From assembly GCF_030271255.1 (NCBI RefSeq), contig NZ_JASJOM010000002.1:372001-436000 (forward strand): a stretch of DNA of 64,000 nt. Reading direction: 5' to 3'. Below are positions 27,908 through 37,030 of the stretch, piece after piece. The translations under genes and the position numbers were made by a program. Each line of letters starts with the position of its first letter. Position 1 is the stretch's first letter. The stretch is from Peribacillus folii (GTDB lineage Bacteria > Bacillota > Bacilli > Bacillales > DSM-1321). The notes below the pieces were generated by a model. The model made no database searches. It saw nothing but the letters and a program-made list of their open reading frames with translations, and had not been told where the DNA came from.

Positions 27908-29050
27908 TTATTTTAGTTTTTTCAATTGATCGCCAATCATTTCACCAAGCTGAAAACCCTTTGACTCTTCAGGAAGTTCATAATTCGATGTGTTGTAATT
28001 AGAGGTTTGAGGTTCTTCAAGTTCTTTAATGCTTAATGATAAACGCTGTTCCCCTTCATTGACGTCCAGGACCTTCACCTCGACGGATTGACCTTCTTTC
28101 AGCACTTCCTGCGGTGTAGCAATATGTTTATGCGAGATTTGGGAAATATGCACAAGCCCTTCTACCCCAGGAAAAATCTCCACAAATGCACCGAATGTAA
28201 CAAGGCGCTTGACTACTCCCTCTTGAGTGGAGCCTTTTGCTGCCTTTTCTGAGATGCCAGCCCACGGTCCTGGAAGGGTATCCTTGATGGAAAGCGAAAT
28301 CCTCTCATTATCACGATCAATGGATAGCACTTTCACTTGCACGTTATCTCCTTCGGAAACAACGTCGGATGCTTTGTCGACATGCTGATGGGAAAGCTGG
28401 GAAATATGGACAAGTCCATCCACACCGCCAATATCGACGAATGCCCCAAAATCAGTGATTCTTTGGACAACGCCATCGAGCACCTGACCCGTTTCAAGAC
28501 TATCGAGAACGTTGGCCTTTTGTTTTTCCTTTTGGTCTTGGACGACTGCACGATGCGAGAGAATCAAACGATTCTTGTCTTTCTCAAGCTCAACAATCTT
28601 GAATGTTAAAGTTTTGTTTTTGTAATCAGAAAAATCTTCAACGAAATAGTCTTCTACTAAAGAAGCCGGAACGAAACCACGTACGCCTAGATCCACAACA
28701 AGTCCGCCTTTGACGACATCTTTCACTTCAGCCTCAAATACGTCACCATTTTCAAACTTCAGTTCCAGATCATCCCATGCTTTTAGCGCATCGATTTTAC
28801 GTTTTGATAGAATGAGAGCTTCTTCTTCCACCTTAATAACTTCAAGCTCCAATACATCCCCTTCCGAAACGGCATCAGATGCCTTTTCGACATGAAGGCT
28901 GGACAGCTCACTGATAGGAATGATTCCATCGGATTTGCTGTTTTCAACATCGACGATGACCTGCTTTTCTTCTACCTTTGAAACGGTTGCTTTCACTTGA
29001 TCCCCAACATTGTAATTGTTCACTTCTACCTGGTTCATATCTTCTGTCAT
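27908..29050 (-). CDS. ypfD: S1-domain RNA-binding protein YpfD (30S ribosomal protein S1 homologue)
   Basis: Four S1 RNA-binding domains in tandem in 380 residues, visible as repeats of a VGDQVKATVSKVEEKQVIVDV kind; domain 3 has GQVLDGVVQRITDFGAFVDI and VDGLVHISQLS, domain 4 GVVKRLVTFGAFVEI. Domain count (four, not six) is that of Firmicute S1 homologues, which are not firmly ribosome bound. AAGGAGGAG supports the ATG at 29050; the frame upstream to 29107 is not supported. It lies downstream of cmk-plsC, as in B. subtilis. Confidence 0.95.
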   Translation of the reverse strand: MTEDMNQVEVNNYNVGDQVKATVSKVEEKQVIVDVENSKSDGIIPISELSSLHVEKASDAVSEGDVLELEVIKVEEEALILSKRKIDALKAWDDLELKFENGDVFEAEVKDVVKGGLVVDLGVRGFVPASLVEDYFVEDFSDYKNKTLTFKIVELEKDKNRLILSHRAVVQDQKEKQKANVLDSLETGQVLDGVVQRITDFGAFVDIGGVDGLVHISQLSHQHVDKASDVVSEGDNVQVKVLSIDRDNERISLSIKDTLPGPWAGISEKAAKGSTQEGVVKRLVTFGAFVEIFPGVEGLVHISQISHKHIATPQEVLKEGQSVEVKVLDVNEGEQRLSLSIKELEEPQTSNYNTSNYELPEESKGFQLGEMIGDQLKKLK

Positions 29051-29264
29051 TACTAACTCCTCCTTAACCCATGACTGATCAGCAATCTTCCTCTTCATCG
29101 GCCACATATTTTATTTAAGTGGTTCAATAAAAACACTTACCTCATAAAGATAAAAACAGTTTTTTTAGAATAATCAGGTTATATTCCTTTTCATCGCGAA
29201 TAAGGAACATTACCCCCTATTTTATAAATTCTAACAAAATAGGAAAATTGTCAAGTAAGAAGGA

Positions 29265-29852
29265 CTATTTATGCTCGGAAATCAAATTCCCGATATGGTC
29301 CATGATGATCTTGGTTGCTTCATCTGCTGAAATTTTCTGTTCACGATACTCGTTAAAAGGGATGGGAGGACCGTAAACTACCTTCAACGGCCGTAAAAAC
29401 TTATATGGCCCGATGATTGCACAAGGTATGATTACGGCATCAGATCTCAGTGCGAAAAATCCAGCACCCGCCATACCTTCTCCCAATTCGCCGGTTTTAC
29501 TTCTTGTTCCCTCTGGAAATAGCCCAAGGACCTTGCCTTCCTTCAGAAGCTTCAAGCCCTTTCTAAGCGATTCCCGGTCACTGTTGCCCCGCTTGACGGG
29601 AAAGGCATTCACCTTGGGTAATATACCCTTTAAAACAGGGGCTTGAAACAACTCCTCCTTCGCCATGAAATGGATATCGCGAGGCGAGGTCATGCCAACT
29701 ACGGGCGGATCAAAATTATCAATGTGATTGGCACAGATCAAGACACCGCCCTCTTTAGGGAAATGCCCCCTTCCTAAGGTTTTAACCCTATAAGCAGGTG
29801 TTAAAACGCCTTTTACAACGTTTTTGGCAAATGTGTAAAAATCCAAATTCAT
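29265..29852 (-). CDS. plsC: 1-acyl-sn-glycerol-3-phosphate acyltransferase
   Basis: Adds the second acyl chain to make phosphatidic acid at the membrane. The catalytic motif appears as [11 protein letters not shown] (NHX4D), followed by [15 protein letters not shown] and the acyl-acceptor motif [11 protein letters not shown]. At 195 residues it is in the usual short-form range. The start codon overlaps the cmk stop by 4 bases, giving translational coupling. Confidence 0.93.
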   Translation of the reverse strand: MNLDFYTFAKNVVKGVLTPAYRVKTLGRGHFPKEGGVLICANHIDNFDPPVVGMTSPRDIHFMAKEELFQAPVLKGILPKVNAFPVKRGNSDRESLRKGLKLLKEGKVLGLFPEGTRSKTGELGEGMAGAGFFALRSDAVIIPCAIIGPYKFLRPLKVVYGPPIPFNEYREQKISADEATKIIMDHIGNLISEHK

Positions 29853-30523
29853 CTTTTCCTCTCTTCTATTAAAGACATGATACTTTCGGCGACCTCTTGA
29901 ATCGATAAGGAAGTCGTATCGATTTCGATCGCATCCGTAGCCTTTTTAAGGGGCGATACCTCACGTTCGGAGTCCAGCTTATCCCTTGTTGCGATTTCTT
30001 CCCTAAGCTTTTCAATATCCGATGGAAAACCTTTCACAAGGTTTTCCTGGTGTCTCCGTTGGGCCCTCTCATCAACAGATGCAATCAGGAAGACCTTCAC
30101 TTCAGCGTTTGGCAGCACATGTGTGCCAATATCCCTTCCATCCATGACGACGCCGCCATTCTCACCAAAGATTTGCTGCCTGCGCACCATTTCTTCGCGA
30201 ATGCTCCGGTGCTTTGCAACTTCCGATACAGATGAAGTCACTTCATTATTTCTGATTTGGGCTGTCACATCCTCGTTATCCAAGAACACCAGCTGGCCAT
30301 TTTCACTTGGCCTTAATTCGATTTCTGTATCGATGAGCACTCCAAAAAGGGCTTGTTCATCATTGAGGCGAATTTGCTGATCAAGCGCCTTAAAGGTAAG
30401 GGCCCGGTACATAGCGCCTGTATCCACATATATGTAATTGAATTTTTCTGCAACAATTTTAGCAACCGTGCTTTTTCCAGCAGCAGCTGGCCCATCGATT
30501 GCAACTGATATTTTTTTTTCCAT
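29849..30523 (-). CDS. cmk: Cytidylate kinase
   Basis: Phosphorylates CMP and dCMP with ATP. The P-loop [12 protein letters not shown] sits near residues 10-21, followed by [10 protein letters not shown] and the later [20 protein letters not shown] and RAQRRH lid region. The ATG at 30523 gives 224 residues, the B. subtilis length; earlier in-frame codons to 30550 have no ribosome binding site. First gene of cmk-plsC. Confidence 0.97.
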   Translation of the reverse strand: MEKKISVAIDGPAAAGKSTVAKIVAEKFNYIYVDTGAMYRALTFKALDQQIRLNDEQALFGVLIDTEIELRPSENGQLVFLDNEDVTAQIRNNEVTSSVSEVAKHRSIREEMVRRQQIFGENGGVVMDGRDIGTHVLPNAEVKVFLIASVDERAQRRHQENLVKGFPSDIEKLREEIATRDKLDSEREVSPLKKATDAIEIDTTSLSIQEVAESIMSLIEERKR

Positions 30524-30680
30524 AAATCCTCCCAAGAATCCTACAATCATGCTGATTATTTATTACCTTTTCATTTTATCACAACTAGCAGGAAAATCAT
30601 TAATAAAAGGAAGAGTCCGATCAAATTCCGTTTAGAACCATCCCGTTCCCAATAGTTTTCCATTATCGAAAATCTTCATA

Positions 30681-30704
30681 CAAAAAAAAGCGGATCACCG
30701 CTTT
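30681..30704 (-). terminator. Intrinsic terminator at the end of ypfB
   Basis: AAAGCGG at 30687-30693 pairs with CCGCTTT at 30698-30704, followed on the minus strand by eight T. The stem overlaps the ypfB stop codon by two bases. Confidence 0.8.
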
Positions 30705-30888
30705 ATTTTGAGGTACCATTGAACGTTTCAATGATTTTCGTATAATTATTGCTAGTAACCCCTTCATATCTCGAGAGCTTGGTCAAATCAAAGATTTGGT
30801 CCTCCCTGCTCAATAGGAACTGAAATAAGAATAAGCATGCAAGTTGGATGAGAATCACTTTAATTAATATTCTTTCAAATGTTTTCAT
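30703..30888 (-). CDS. ypfB: Small membrane-anchored protein YpfB (DUF5359)
   Basis: 61 residues starting MKTFERILIKVILIQLACLF: one N-terminal hydrophobic segment (about residues 8-26), then a polar tail with KLSRYEGV. The start and the RYEGV segment match YpfB of B. subtilis, which also lies between cmk and ypfA. GAAGGGGCGG precedes the ATG. Function unknown; its last codons form part of a terminator. Confidence 0.85.
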   Translation of the reverse strand: MKTFERILIKVILIQLACLFLFQFLLSREDQIFDLTKLSRYEGVTSNNYTKIIETFNGTSK

Positions 30889-30955
30889 GCTCCGCCCCTT
30901 CCATACTGACTATATTAGCAGTATGGATGGAAATACCGTTTTTCATTCAACCCTA

Positions 30956-31615
30956 TCAAACATACAGCCCTTTTTTCTTTAAATCGACCTGCTTTTCAAA
31001 AATGAATCGCATTAATGTTTGTACATCATTTTTCGTTGGCTCAAGAAATTGAACATGCAAAAGCATATTGCCATGATCCTTCTCCGTAACTCGGATGACT
31101 TTGCTTTTTAAGCGCAGATAATGGATTTCCCCCGATTTCAGCGTAAGTGCAAGCCAAAGGTATAACTGTGAGGCTGATTGGATGGTCGCCCCTTTTAAAA
31201 GCCTTATGGACGCTCCGCCGGCACTGATATCCTCCGTTAATGCACGAAATGGTGCAAACTCGGCATGCTCCGGATGAAGGGCTGCATCAAGAGTCACATC
31301 CAATCGCACGTACTGCCTCCGTTGGATTTTCACAAAAGTATCCATAGGTGGCAGCGACAGCTGTATCATCGGTATTCTGCCTTTCACTTTTCCCAGCACC
31401 TCAGAATCGAACACATATACTGCCTGCTCCTCATTGGAAAACGTGACGTTAAGCTGGGTTCCGTCCATCATGAACGCAATTTTACCGGTTTCTAAATGAA
31501 TGGGAAAATCTATATAGACAAATCCGCCTTCCATTTCGACAACCATACATTTGAATTTTTCCGTTTGGGCAGCGTATTTCTGTTCGAGCATTAATATATC
31601 ACCTATTTTAATCAT
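30956..31615 (-). CDS. motI: PilZ-domain c-di-GMP receptor YpfA (MotI/DgrA)
   Basis: Cyclic-di-GMP effector. An N-terminal YcgR-like domain (about 1-95) is followed by a PilZ domain with the two binding motifs RRQYVR and, after 30-odd residues, DISAGG, matching RxxxR and (D/N)xSxxG. The B. subtilis orthologue binds c-di-GMP and then inhibits the flagellar motor stator, so a role in stopping motility is expected. 219 residues, full length, between ypfB and ypeB. Confidence 0.93.
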   Translation of the reverse strand: MIKIGDILMLEQKYAAQTEKFKCMVVEMEGGFVYIDFPIHLETGKIAFMMDGTQLNVTFSNEEQAVYVFDSEVLGKVKGRIPMIQLSLPPMDTFVKIQRRQYVRLDVTLDAALHPEHAEFAPFRALTEDISAGGASIRLLKGATIQSASQLYLWLALTLKSGEIHYLRLKSKVIRVTEKDHGNMLLHVQFLEPTKNDVQTLMRFIFEKQVDLKKKGLYV

Positions 31616-31788
31616 TGCGTTCCACTTCCTTTATGATAACCACTAAGGTAACTGGGACACCCCCCACCCCATTACCCACCAATCTTCCCATTTATTCCAA
31701 GGATCGTTTCTATTATTATGTCATGAAATGAGAAAAAGGGAAAGTGACTAGGCACATTTCCCCATTCCTATATGAATCTTATGGAAGG

Positions 31789-33147
31789 CTAGATTAAATT
31801 TTCGTAAACCGGCTCAGAATTCTTTAGTTTTTCCACTTTTTCCTCTTGCCCAGTATCGGCATTAATGAAAATACGGTATGTATCTTCTTTAATTGTTCCT
31901 AGGAATTCATAACATAAAACTTCTTTGCCGAGATCATTAATAATCAGCGCTTTGCCCTCTTCCATGATCTTCACATTATGATTGATTTTTTCCCTTGCTT
32001 CTTTCACTGGTATTTTCGGTGTTCCGATTTCTCTCGTTTTATGTGACTTTAAGTACTCATCAGCTGAGAAACCGATTACGGACCCGTCATCCAATGCGAT
32101 CTTCACCTTGACTGAATCGGGATAAACCTTAACCCCATTCTCGGATGAGACGAAATTCAGCAAACCGATATTATCATATTGGGCACTTTCAAAAAGTTCA
32201 AGCGAACTGAAGTCGTGCTCTTTTAAGAATTCCACCGCTTTTGTATACGCTTGGTTCAAGTCAATCTTGGTTTCGTTCACATCCCTATTATTGATATACC
32301 AAATAGGGTATCCGCCTTTTTTTGTCAAATCCATGTTCAATTCACTATTTGACTCTTTATTGAGGATACTGACACTATAAAATCCATAATCAGAGCCTTT
32401 TCCGTTTTCCTCGGCTTTGACTTCCACATTTCCGCTGCTTTTTGAATGCGCATATCTTTTCGCCGTCTCGATCGCTTCTTTTTTCGTTATCGTCTTACCA
32501 GGCAAATTCTTGAAGTTCTCATCCCTTTGTTGGGATGAAGTGAATGTCGGGTTCATTTCGTCCGCTTCCCCATACCCTGACACTTTTTTCTCCACCGTCT
32601 TTAATCCATCAATGATCGTGTTATCGGAATTTTCCTTTCCGGTCGCTAAGGCCATTTCGACATCCATCCATCTTAAATGGTTTTTGAGGACTAAATATTG
32701 CACCTTCCTCAATTCGCCCTGGATATCTCCTGCCTGTGCATACAAGGATTGTAGAGTCGAATATTCCTGATCATTCAGCGGTTCCTTTTCCAGGTCACGT
32801 ACAGCTGTTCTATAACTAAAATCAGCAATTTTCGATAAAAATTCTTCCGTCTTGTTAAAAGGAAGCAGCGTCAATGGCAGCTGCCCGACATCGCTTTGGG
32901 CTTCGGAAGTGATCCGCCACACATCCGTCAAGGCTGGGCTTAATGAGTATCGTGAATTCATCGCCAGTGTACTGCCGACCTTATCGTGTAATAAGTCCAC
33001 TTGGTAGCTTAAATCATGAAAGGCTCGTTGATATGTGTTCTCCGCATTGATTAAGATAGCGTTTTTTTCCTTATGTTCCTGATAGCCCCAGAATGCAGTT
33101 CCTCCGACACCTATAACAAGCAGGGCAATCACTATATTCCTGATCAT
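31789..33147 (-). CDS. ypeB: Spore germination protein YpeB
   Basis: Partner of the cortex-lytic enzyme SleB, needed to place or stabilise it in the spore. It opens with one transmembrane or signal segment (MIRNIVIALLVIGVGGTAFWGY), then a helical domain, then C-terminal PepSY-like repeats, for example KKEAIETAKRYAH and VKEAREKINHNVKIMEEGK. The 452 residues equal the usual length. It follows sleB by 14 bases, the known sleB-ypeB operon, which is forespore specific in B. subtilis. Confidence 0.96.
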   Translation of the reverse strand: MIRNIVIALLVIGVGGTAFWGYQEHKEKNAILINAENTYQRAFHDLSYQVDLLHDKVGSTLAMNSRYSLSPALTDVWRITSEAQSDVGQLPLTLLPFNKTEEFLSKIADFSYRTAVRDLEKEPLNDQEYSTLQSLYAQAGDIQGELRKVQYLVLKNHLRWMDVEMALATGKENSDNTIIDGLKTVEKKVSGYGEADEMNPTFTSSQQRDENFKNLPGKTITKKEAIETAKRYAHSKSSGNVEVKAEENGKGSDYGFYSVSILNKESNSELNMDLTKKGGYPIWYINNRDVNETKIDLNQAYTKAVEFLKEHDFSSLELFESAQYDNIGLLNFVSSENGVKVYPDSVKVKIALDDGSVIGFSADEYLKSHKTREIGTPKIPVKEAREKINHNVKIMEEGKALIINDLGKEVLCYEFLGTIKEDTYRIFINADTGQEEKVEKLKNSEPVYENLI

Positions 33148-33161
33148 CTACCTTCACCTCT

Positions 33162-34013
33162 TTACTTACAAAAGATATGTTTTCCGATTTTTTTGATTTG
33201 CGGTCTGGACCAAATCCATTTGCTTGTTGCCGTTTCAGGATTAAAATAATATTCGGCATTGCCGCTCGGGTCCCATCCGTTGATGGCATCCACGACAGCT
33301 TCTTTTGCCCGTTCGTTCGGGGTCAGCCATATTTGTCCATCGGCAACAGCCGTAAAGGCTCCAGGTTCAAAAATCACGCCTGAAATGGAGTTAGGGAAAG
33401 CGGCACTTTCCACCCTGTTTAAAATGACCGCCGCAACTGCCACCTGACCTGTATACGGCTCGCCGCGCGCTTCCCCATAGACGGCATTGGCCATGAGTTG
33501 TATATCATTCTGCGAATACCCTCCAGGAAGATTGGCCGAAGTCCCTGGCTTTGCAGGGGCCTTGCCTGTATTGGCGCTGCCTCCGCCTGACTTGGATTCA
33601 TTCGCGTTGCTTTTCACCTTTACCTGCTTTTCAATATCAACTCCGCCGTAATAAGTGAACTCGTTCCCTTTATTAATCTGTTCATGGACGAATCGGCTAT
33701 TGAAATTGGAAGCATTCGCCAGCTTTTGTTTGGTCGTGGTTCCTGCTAGGCCATCGATCGGCAGCCCGAAATCTTGCTGAAAGTTCCGGAGCGCCCAATA
33801 TGTACCCCAACCATAGACCCCATCAATCTTTCCATGATAATAACCGATGTTTTGCAAGCGTGCCTGAAGTTCGATTACATCATCTCCAACCGCACCTTTT
33901 TGAATGATTTGGCTCGAAAAGGCATTTGTTCTTGTTTCCGGGTAAATTCCGAAACCTATTGTTATACACGAAAACAGCAAAAGCCATTTCCATTTTGACG
34001 AAATTCCTTTCAT
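33162..34013 (-). CDS. sleB: Spore cortex-lytic enzyme SleB
   Basis: Lytic transglycosylase that opens cortex peptidoglycan (at muramic-lactam residues) during germination. A signal peptide (about residues 1-32) is followed by a peptidoglycan-binding domain with GDDVIELQARLQNIGYY, a Ser/Gly/Pro-rich linker, and the SleB catalytic domain with MANAVYGEARGEPYTGQVA, whose glutamate in YGEARGE is the expected catalytic residue. AGAGGAG fits the ATG at 34013 (283 residues); the upstream GTG overlaps the ribosome site. Confidence 0.96.
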   Translation of the reverse strand: MKGISSKWKWLLLFSCITIGFGIYPETRTNAFSSQIIQKGAVGDDVIELQARLQNIGYYHGKIDGVYGWGTYWALRNFQQDFGLPIDGLAGTTTKQKLANASNFNSRFVHEQINKGNEFTYYGGVDIEKQVKVKSNANESKSGGGSANTGKAPAKPGTSANLPGGYSQNDIQLMANAVYGEARGEPYTGQVAVAAVILNRVESAAFPNSISGVIFEPGAFTAVADGQIWLTPNERAKEAVVDAINGWDPSGNAEYYFNPETATSKWIWSRPQIKKIGKHIFCK

Positions 34014-34087
34014 CAAAAACACTCCTCTTTTTCTTGAATTAATGTAATTCTATTTTCTTCTTACCTGTCTTTTTTATTCCAATCCAT

Positions 34088-34125
34088 AAAAAAAACGGAG
34101 CGGGCAAAATATGCCAACACTCCGT
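34088..34125 (-). terminator. Intrinsic terminator after prsW
   Basis: ACGGAG at 34095-34100 pairs with CTCCGT at 34120-34125, extended inward by GGCA/TGCC; on the minus strand eight T follow. Confidence 0.8.
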
Positions 34126-34139
34126 CTTGATGATATTCG

Positions 34140-34826
34140 TCATTTGCTGATAAATTGATTCCGGGATAGTTTTTCCGCATGGAAATCGGATAATAACCGG
34201 GCTTTCTTCACCTTTTTCATCCCTAACCACCAAAGGTAGATCATGAATGGCATAATGAAGTATATCCAAAATTTCTGGGAGACTAAAATATAGTCGTACA
34301 CCCCATGTAATGATATCGGGACGATCAGTGCCAATGATAAATACAATCTATTATTGGAGGCTGAGAATTTCGCCTTACCCAAATAGTACCCCATAATGAC
34401 ACCGAACAAGGCATGACTGGATACAGGAAGCACGGCCCTGATAAAAGCATGCTCCACGCCATTAGCCAGCAAATACAAAATATTCTCCATCGTCGCAAAT
34501 CCAAGCGATACAGCCGCACCGTACACAATCCCGTCATATGGCTCATCGAAGGCTACATGCTGATAAATAACATAAATGAGAATGAACCATTTGAAGAATT
34601 CCTCAAGCAAGGCTGCCCATAAAAATGCATTTGCTAAGTCCGTATTCAAAATATGCTCCGTTTCAAGCACATACTGTATGAACATGATCGGCAAAACGAG
34701 AAAGACGCCGAATAAAAATGTTTTGACCACAACCGATATCGGCTCGGTTTCATATTGATCCTTCAAATAGAAATAGCTGAGAAGCGCCAATCCTGGCGCA
34801 ATAGCCGCAGACATCATGACCAGCAT
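34140..34826 (-). CDS. prsW: Membrane protease PrsW
   Basis: Intramembrane protease that makes the first cut in the anti-sigma factor RsiW, releasing SigW under envelope stress (known for B. subtilis). Multi-pass membrane protein with the catalytic glutamate pair [10 protein letters not shown] and histidines in [11 protein letters not shown] and LHGVYDY. The ATG at 34826, with GAGGG, gives 228 residues starting [21 protein letters not shown], aligning with the B. subtilis start; the frame to 34892 is not supported. Its target rsiW is not in this window. Confidence 0.94.
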   Translation of the reverse strand: MLVMMSAAIAPGLALLSYFYLKDQYETEPISVVVKTFLFGVFLVLPIMFIQYVLETEHILNTDLANAFLWAALLEEFFKWFILIYVIYQHVAFDEPYDGIVYGAAVSLGFATMENILYLLANGVEHAFIRAVLPVSSHALFGVIMGYYLGKAKFSASNNRLYLSLALIVPISLHGVYDYILVSQKFWIYFIMPFMIYLWWLGMKKVKKARLLSDFHAEKLSRNQFISK

Positions 34827-34924
34827 TAGCTGACCCTCTTTTCCTCTTCTTTTCCTTAATCGTACCATGGAATGCGGGAAAACTGAATCCAAGAATCCAG
34901 TCTTCCAGCATTTATTTTAACGCG

Positions 34925-35890
34925 TCAGTACTTAAAGAAGGTTTCATCCACTGCATTTTCACCAGCCAACACGACAGCCAACTTGATCCTGGCCTTCTTG
35001 CTGTCATAATCCGCACCCAAAATCACGCCGCGCTGCTTCAAATCAAAGGCACTGCCTTCATAATCATAGGCCGGATACACCTTTCCTTCTTCAGCACTAG
35101 TAGTCATGACAATCGTTATTCCTTGATCGATCGCTGCTTGTATCGCATTCACCATTTCCGGCGTAACCTGTCCCCTTCCCACACCTTCAAGGACGATCCC
35201 CCTTGCACCCTTATTGACCGCTGCCTCGATAAAAAGCCCATCGGCTCCTGTATGGCACTTGATGATATCCACTCTCGGGATCTGATTTTGAATCTCATAA
35301 TGTTCCCTATGTAAAGGTTTTTGATAGATGCTGACAACATCATTATCAATGATGCCCAAGTAGCCGTACCCAAAAGATTCGAACCCTTGCAAATTGGAGG
35401 CATGCACTTTTTTCACATATTTTGCGGAATAAATCCGCTCGTTAAATACGACAACCACCCCTACATCCTTGAGAAGCTCACTTGCAGCGCATAATATCGA
35501 ATTTCTTAAATTCGAATATACATCCGTTCCGACTTCCTTTGGGGAGCGCTGTGATCCGGTTACTACGATCGGACGACGATCGTTAATCGTGATGTCTAGG
35601 AAATAGGCCGTCTCCTCCAATGTATCGGTACCATGCGTCACGACGATCCCGGTCACTCCCGGATCCTCCAGCTCCTTTTGGATGGCAAGTCTTAGCTGTT
35701 CCATTCTCCCGAAGGACATGGACATGCTCGAAATCTGAAAAAGGTCCACCACTTTAACTTCAATATCGTTAGGTAATTCGCAGGTAGAAGCCAACTCCTG
35801 CCCGCTTATTGCACCAGAAGCCAACATCCCGTTTGTCGTTTCCTTACTGGCAATGGTCCCGCCTGTCGTGATTAATGATATTTTTTCCAT
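34925..35890 (-). CDS. ansA: L-asparaginase
   Basis: Hydrolyses asparagine to aspartate and ammonia. The two threonine motifs are LITTGGTIAS (residues 6-15) and VVTHGTDTLEETAYFL. The conserved TGSQRS and CHTGADG segments follow. There is no signal peptide, so it is cytoplasmic. 321 residues. The symbol is by family only; B. subtilis ansA lies elsewhere in its genome, next to ansB, which is not here. It sits 18 bases after ypdA and may be co-transcribed with it. Glutamate dehydrogenase gudB is the next gene upstream. Confidence 0.88.
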   Translation of the reverse strand: MEKISLITTGGTIASKETTNGMLASGAISGQELASTCELPNDIEVKVVDLFQISSMSMSFGRMEQLRLAIQKELEDPGVTGIVVTHGTDTLEETAYFLDITINDRRPIVVTGSQRSPKEVGTDVYSNLRNSILCAASELLKDVGVVVVFNERIYSAKYVKKVHASNLQGFESFGYGYLGIIDNDVVSIYQKPLHREHYEIQNQIPRVDIIKCHTGADGLFIEAAVNKGARGIVLEGVGRGQVTPEMVNAIQAAIDQGITIVMTTSAEEGKVYPAYDYEGSAFDLKQRGVILGADYDSKKARIKLAVVLAGENAVDETFFKY

Positions 35891-35908
35891 GCTCTTGTAG
35901 GCTCCTTT

Positions 35909-36883
35909 TCATTCAGTTTCTCTTTTTTTGATTATATGATCGGCAATCAATCCTCCATGGAACCTGCCGTTTTCTATGAAGATTTCGTTTGCATTATTTC
36001 CCGCTGCAATAACTCCGGCAATATAGACGCCTTGAACGTTCGTCTCCATCGTTTCCTCGTCGTAAGCTGGCCTTCCCGTCCCCATATCAATATTAATGCC
36101 CATTGAAGTTAAAAAGGAGTGGTCAGGATGGTAACCAGTCATTGCAAACACAAAATCATTTTTGATCGCCTTTTCCTCTTCGCCTATATGGTATATGACA
36201 TGATCTTCCGTGATTCTGTCGACGTTCGCATTGAATTCCATCGTGATTGTTCCGTTGCGGACCAATGCTTCGAATTCCGGGAGTATCCACGGTTTAATAC
36301 TTGTGGAATACTCGGTTCCCCTATATAGCACCGTCACTCTTGCACCGGATTTAACCAACTCCAGCGCCGCATCCACACTTGAGTTTTTACCGCCGATCAC
36401 TGCAACATCACAATTAAAATAAGGGTGGCCTTCCTTAAAATAGTGAAATACCTTCGGAAGCTGTTCACCGGGAATGCACATATAATTGGGATGATCATAG
36501 TATCCTGTTGCAACAATCACCTGCAAGGCTGTATAGTCGCCCTTGGATGTGCTGATGGAAAATTTCCCATCTTCCCGTTTCGCCACCCTTTCCACTTTTT
36601 CGAATGTATTGACACGCAAATCTTTCCTTCTGACAACCTCCCGATAATAGGCCATCGCTTGACTGCGGACAGGCTTCCGGTTTTCAATGATAAAAGCGGT
36701 ATCTCCTATTTCCAACTTCTCGCTTGAGCTGAAAAAGGTTTGATGTGTAGGGTAACGATAAATCGAATCCACCACATTGCCTTTTTCAATGATCAGGGCC
36801 TGTATTCCCGCGTCTTTAAGCGCGATGGCTGCAGCCAACCCACAAGGGCCTCCACCTATGATAATGACTTCTTCAACATTCAT
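35909..36883 (-). CDS. ypdA: Bacillithiol disulfide reductase YpdA (Bdr)
   Basis: FAD-dependent, NADPH-using reductase that recycles oxidised bacillithiol. The N-terminal FAD motif is VIIIGGGPCGLAAAIAL (GGGPCG with the cysteine at about residue 14, reported to be functional in this family); the second dinucleotide motif is VAVIGGKNSSVDAAL; the C-terminal GVYIAGVIAAGNNANEIFIENGR holds the other FAD contact. TGGAG selects the ATG at 36883 (324 residues). The gene marks a bacillithiol-using Firmicute. It lies downstream of gudB, as in B. subtilis. Confidence 0.95.
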   Translation of the reverse strand: MNVEEVIIIGGGPCGLAAAIALKDAGIQALIIEKGNVVDSIYRYPTHQTFFSSSEKLEIGDTAFIIENRKPVRSQAMAYYREVVRRKDLRVNTFEKVERVAKREDGKFSISTSKGDYTALQVIVATGYYDHPNYMCIPGEQLPKVFHYFKEGHPYFNCDVAVIGGKNSSVDAALELVKSGARVTVLYRGTEYSTSIKPWILPEFEALVRNGTITMEFNANVDRITEDHVIYHIGEEEKAIKNDFVFAMTGYHPDHSFLTSMGINIDMGTGRPAYDEETMETNVQGVYIAGVIAAGNNANEIFIENGRFHGGLIADHIIKKRETE

Positions 36884-36931
36884 TGTACACTCCACTGCCT
36901 TTCATACACTGTCTAATTCGTTCATCTAAAA

Positions 36932-36966
36932 TAAAAACTCCTATCAATACATGATAGGAGTTTTTA
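36932..36966. terminator. Perfect terminator after gudB
   Basis: AAAAACTCCTATCA at 36933-36946 pairs perfectly with TGATAGGAGTTTTT at 36952-36965. It ends the gudB transcript (minus) and could act in both directions. Confidence 0.88.
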
Positions 36967-37030
36967 CAAATCATTTCAATGATAAAGCAATGAACATGAT
37001 TACGTGATAACGCTTGCCTGATTGGAGCCT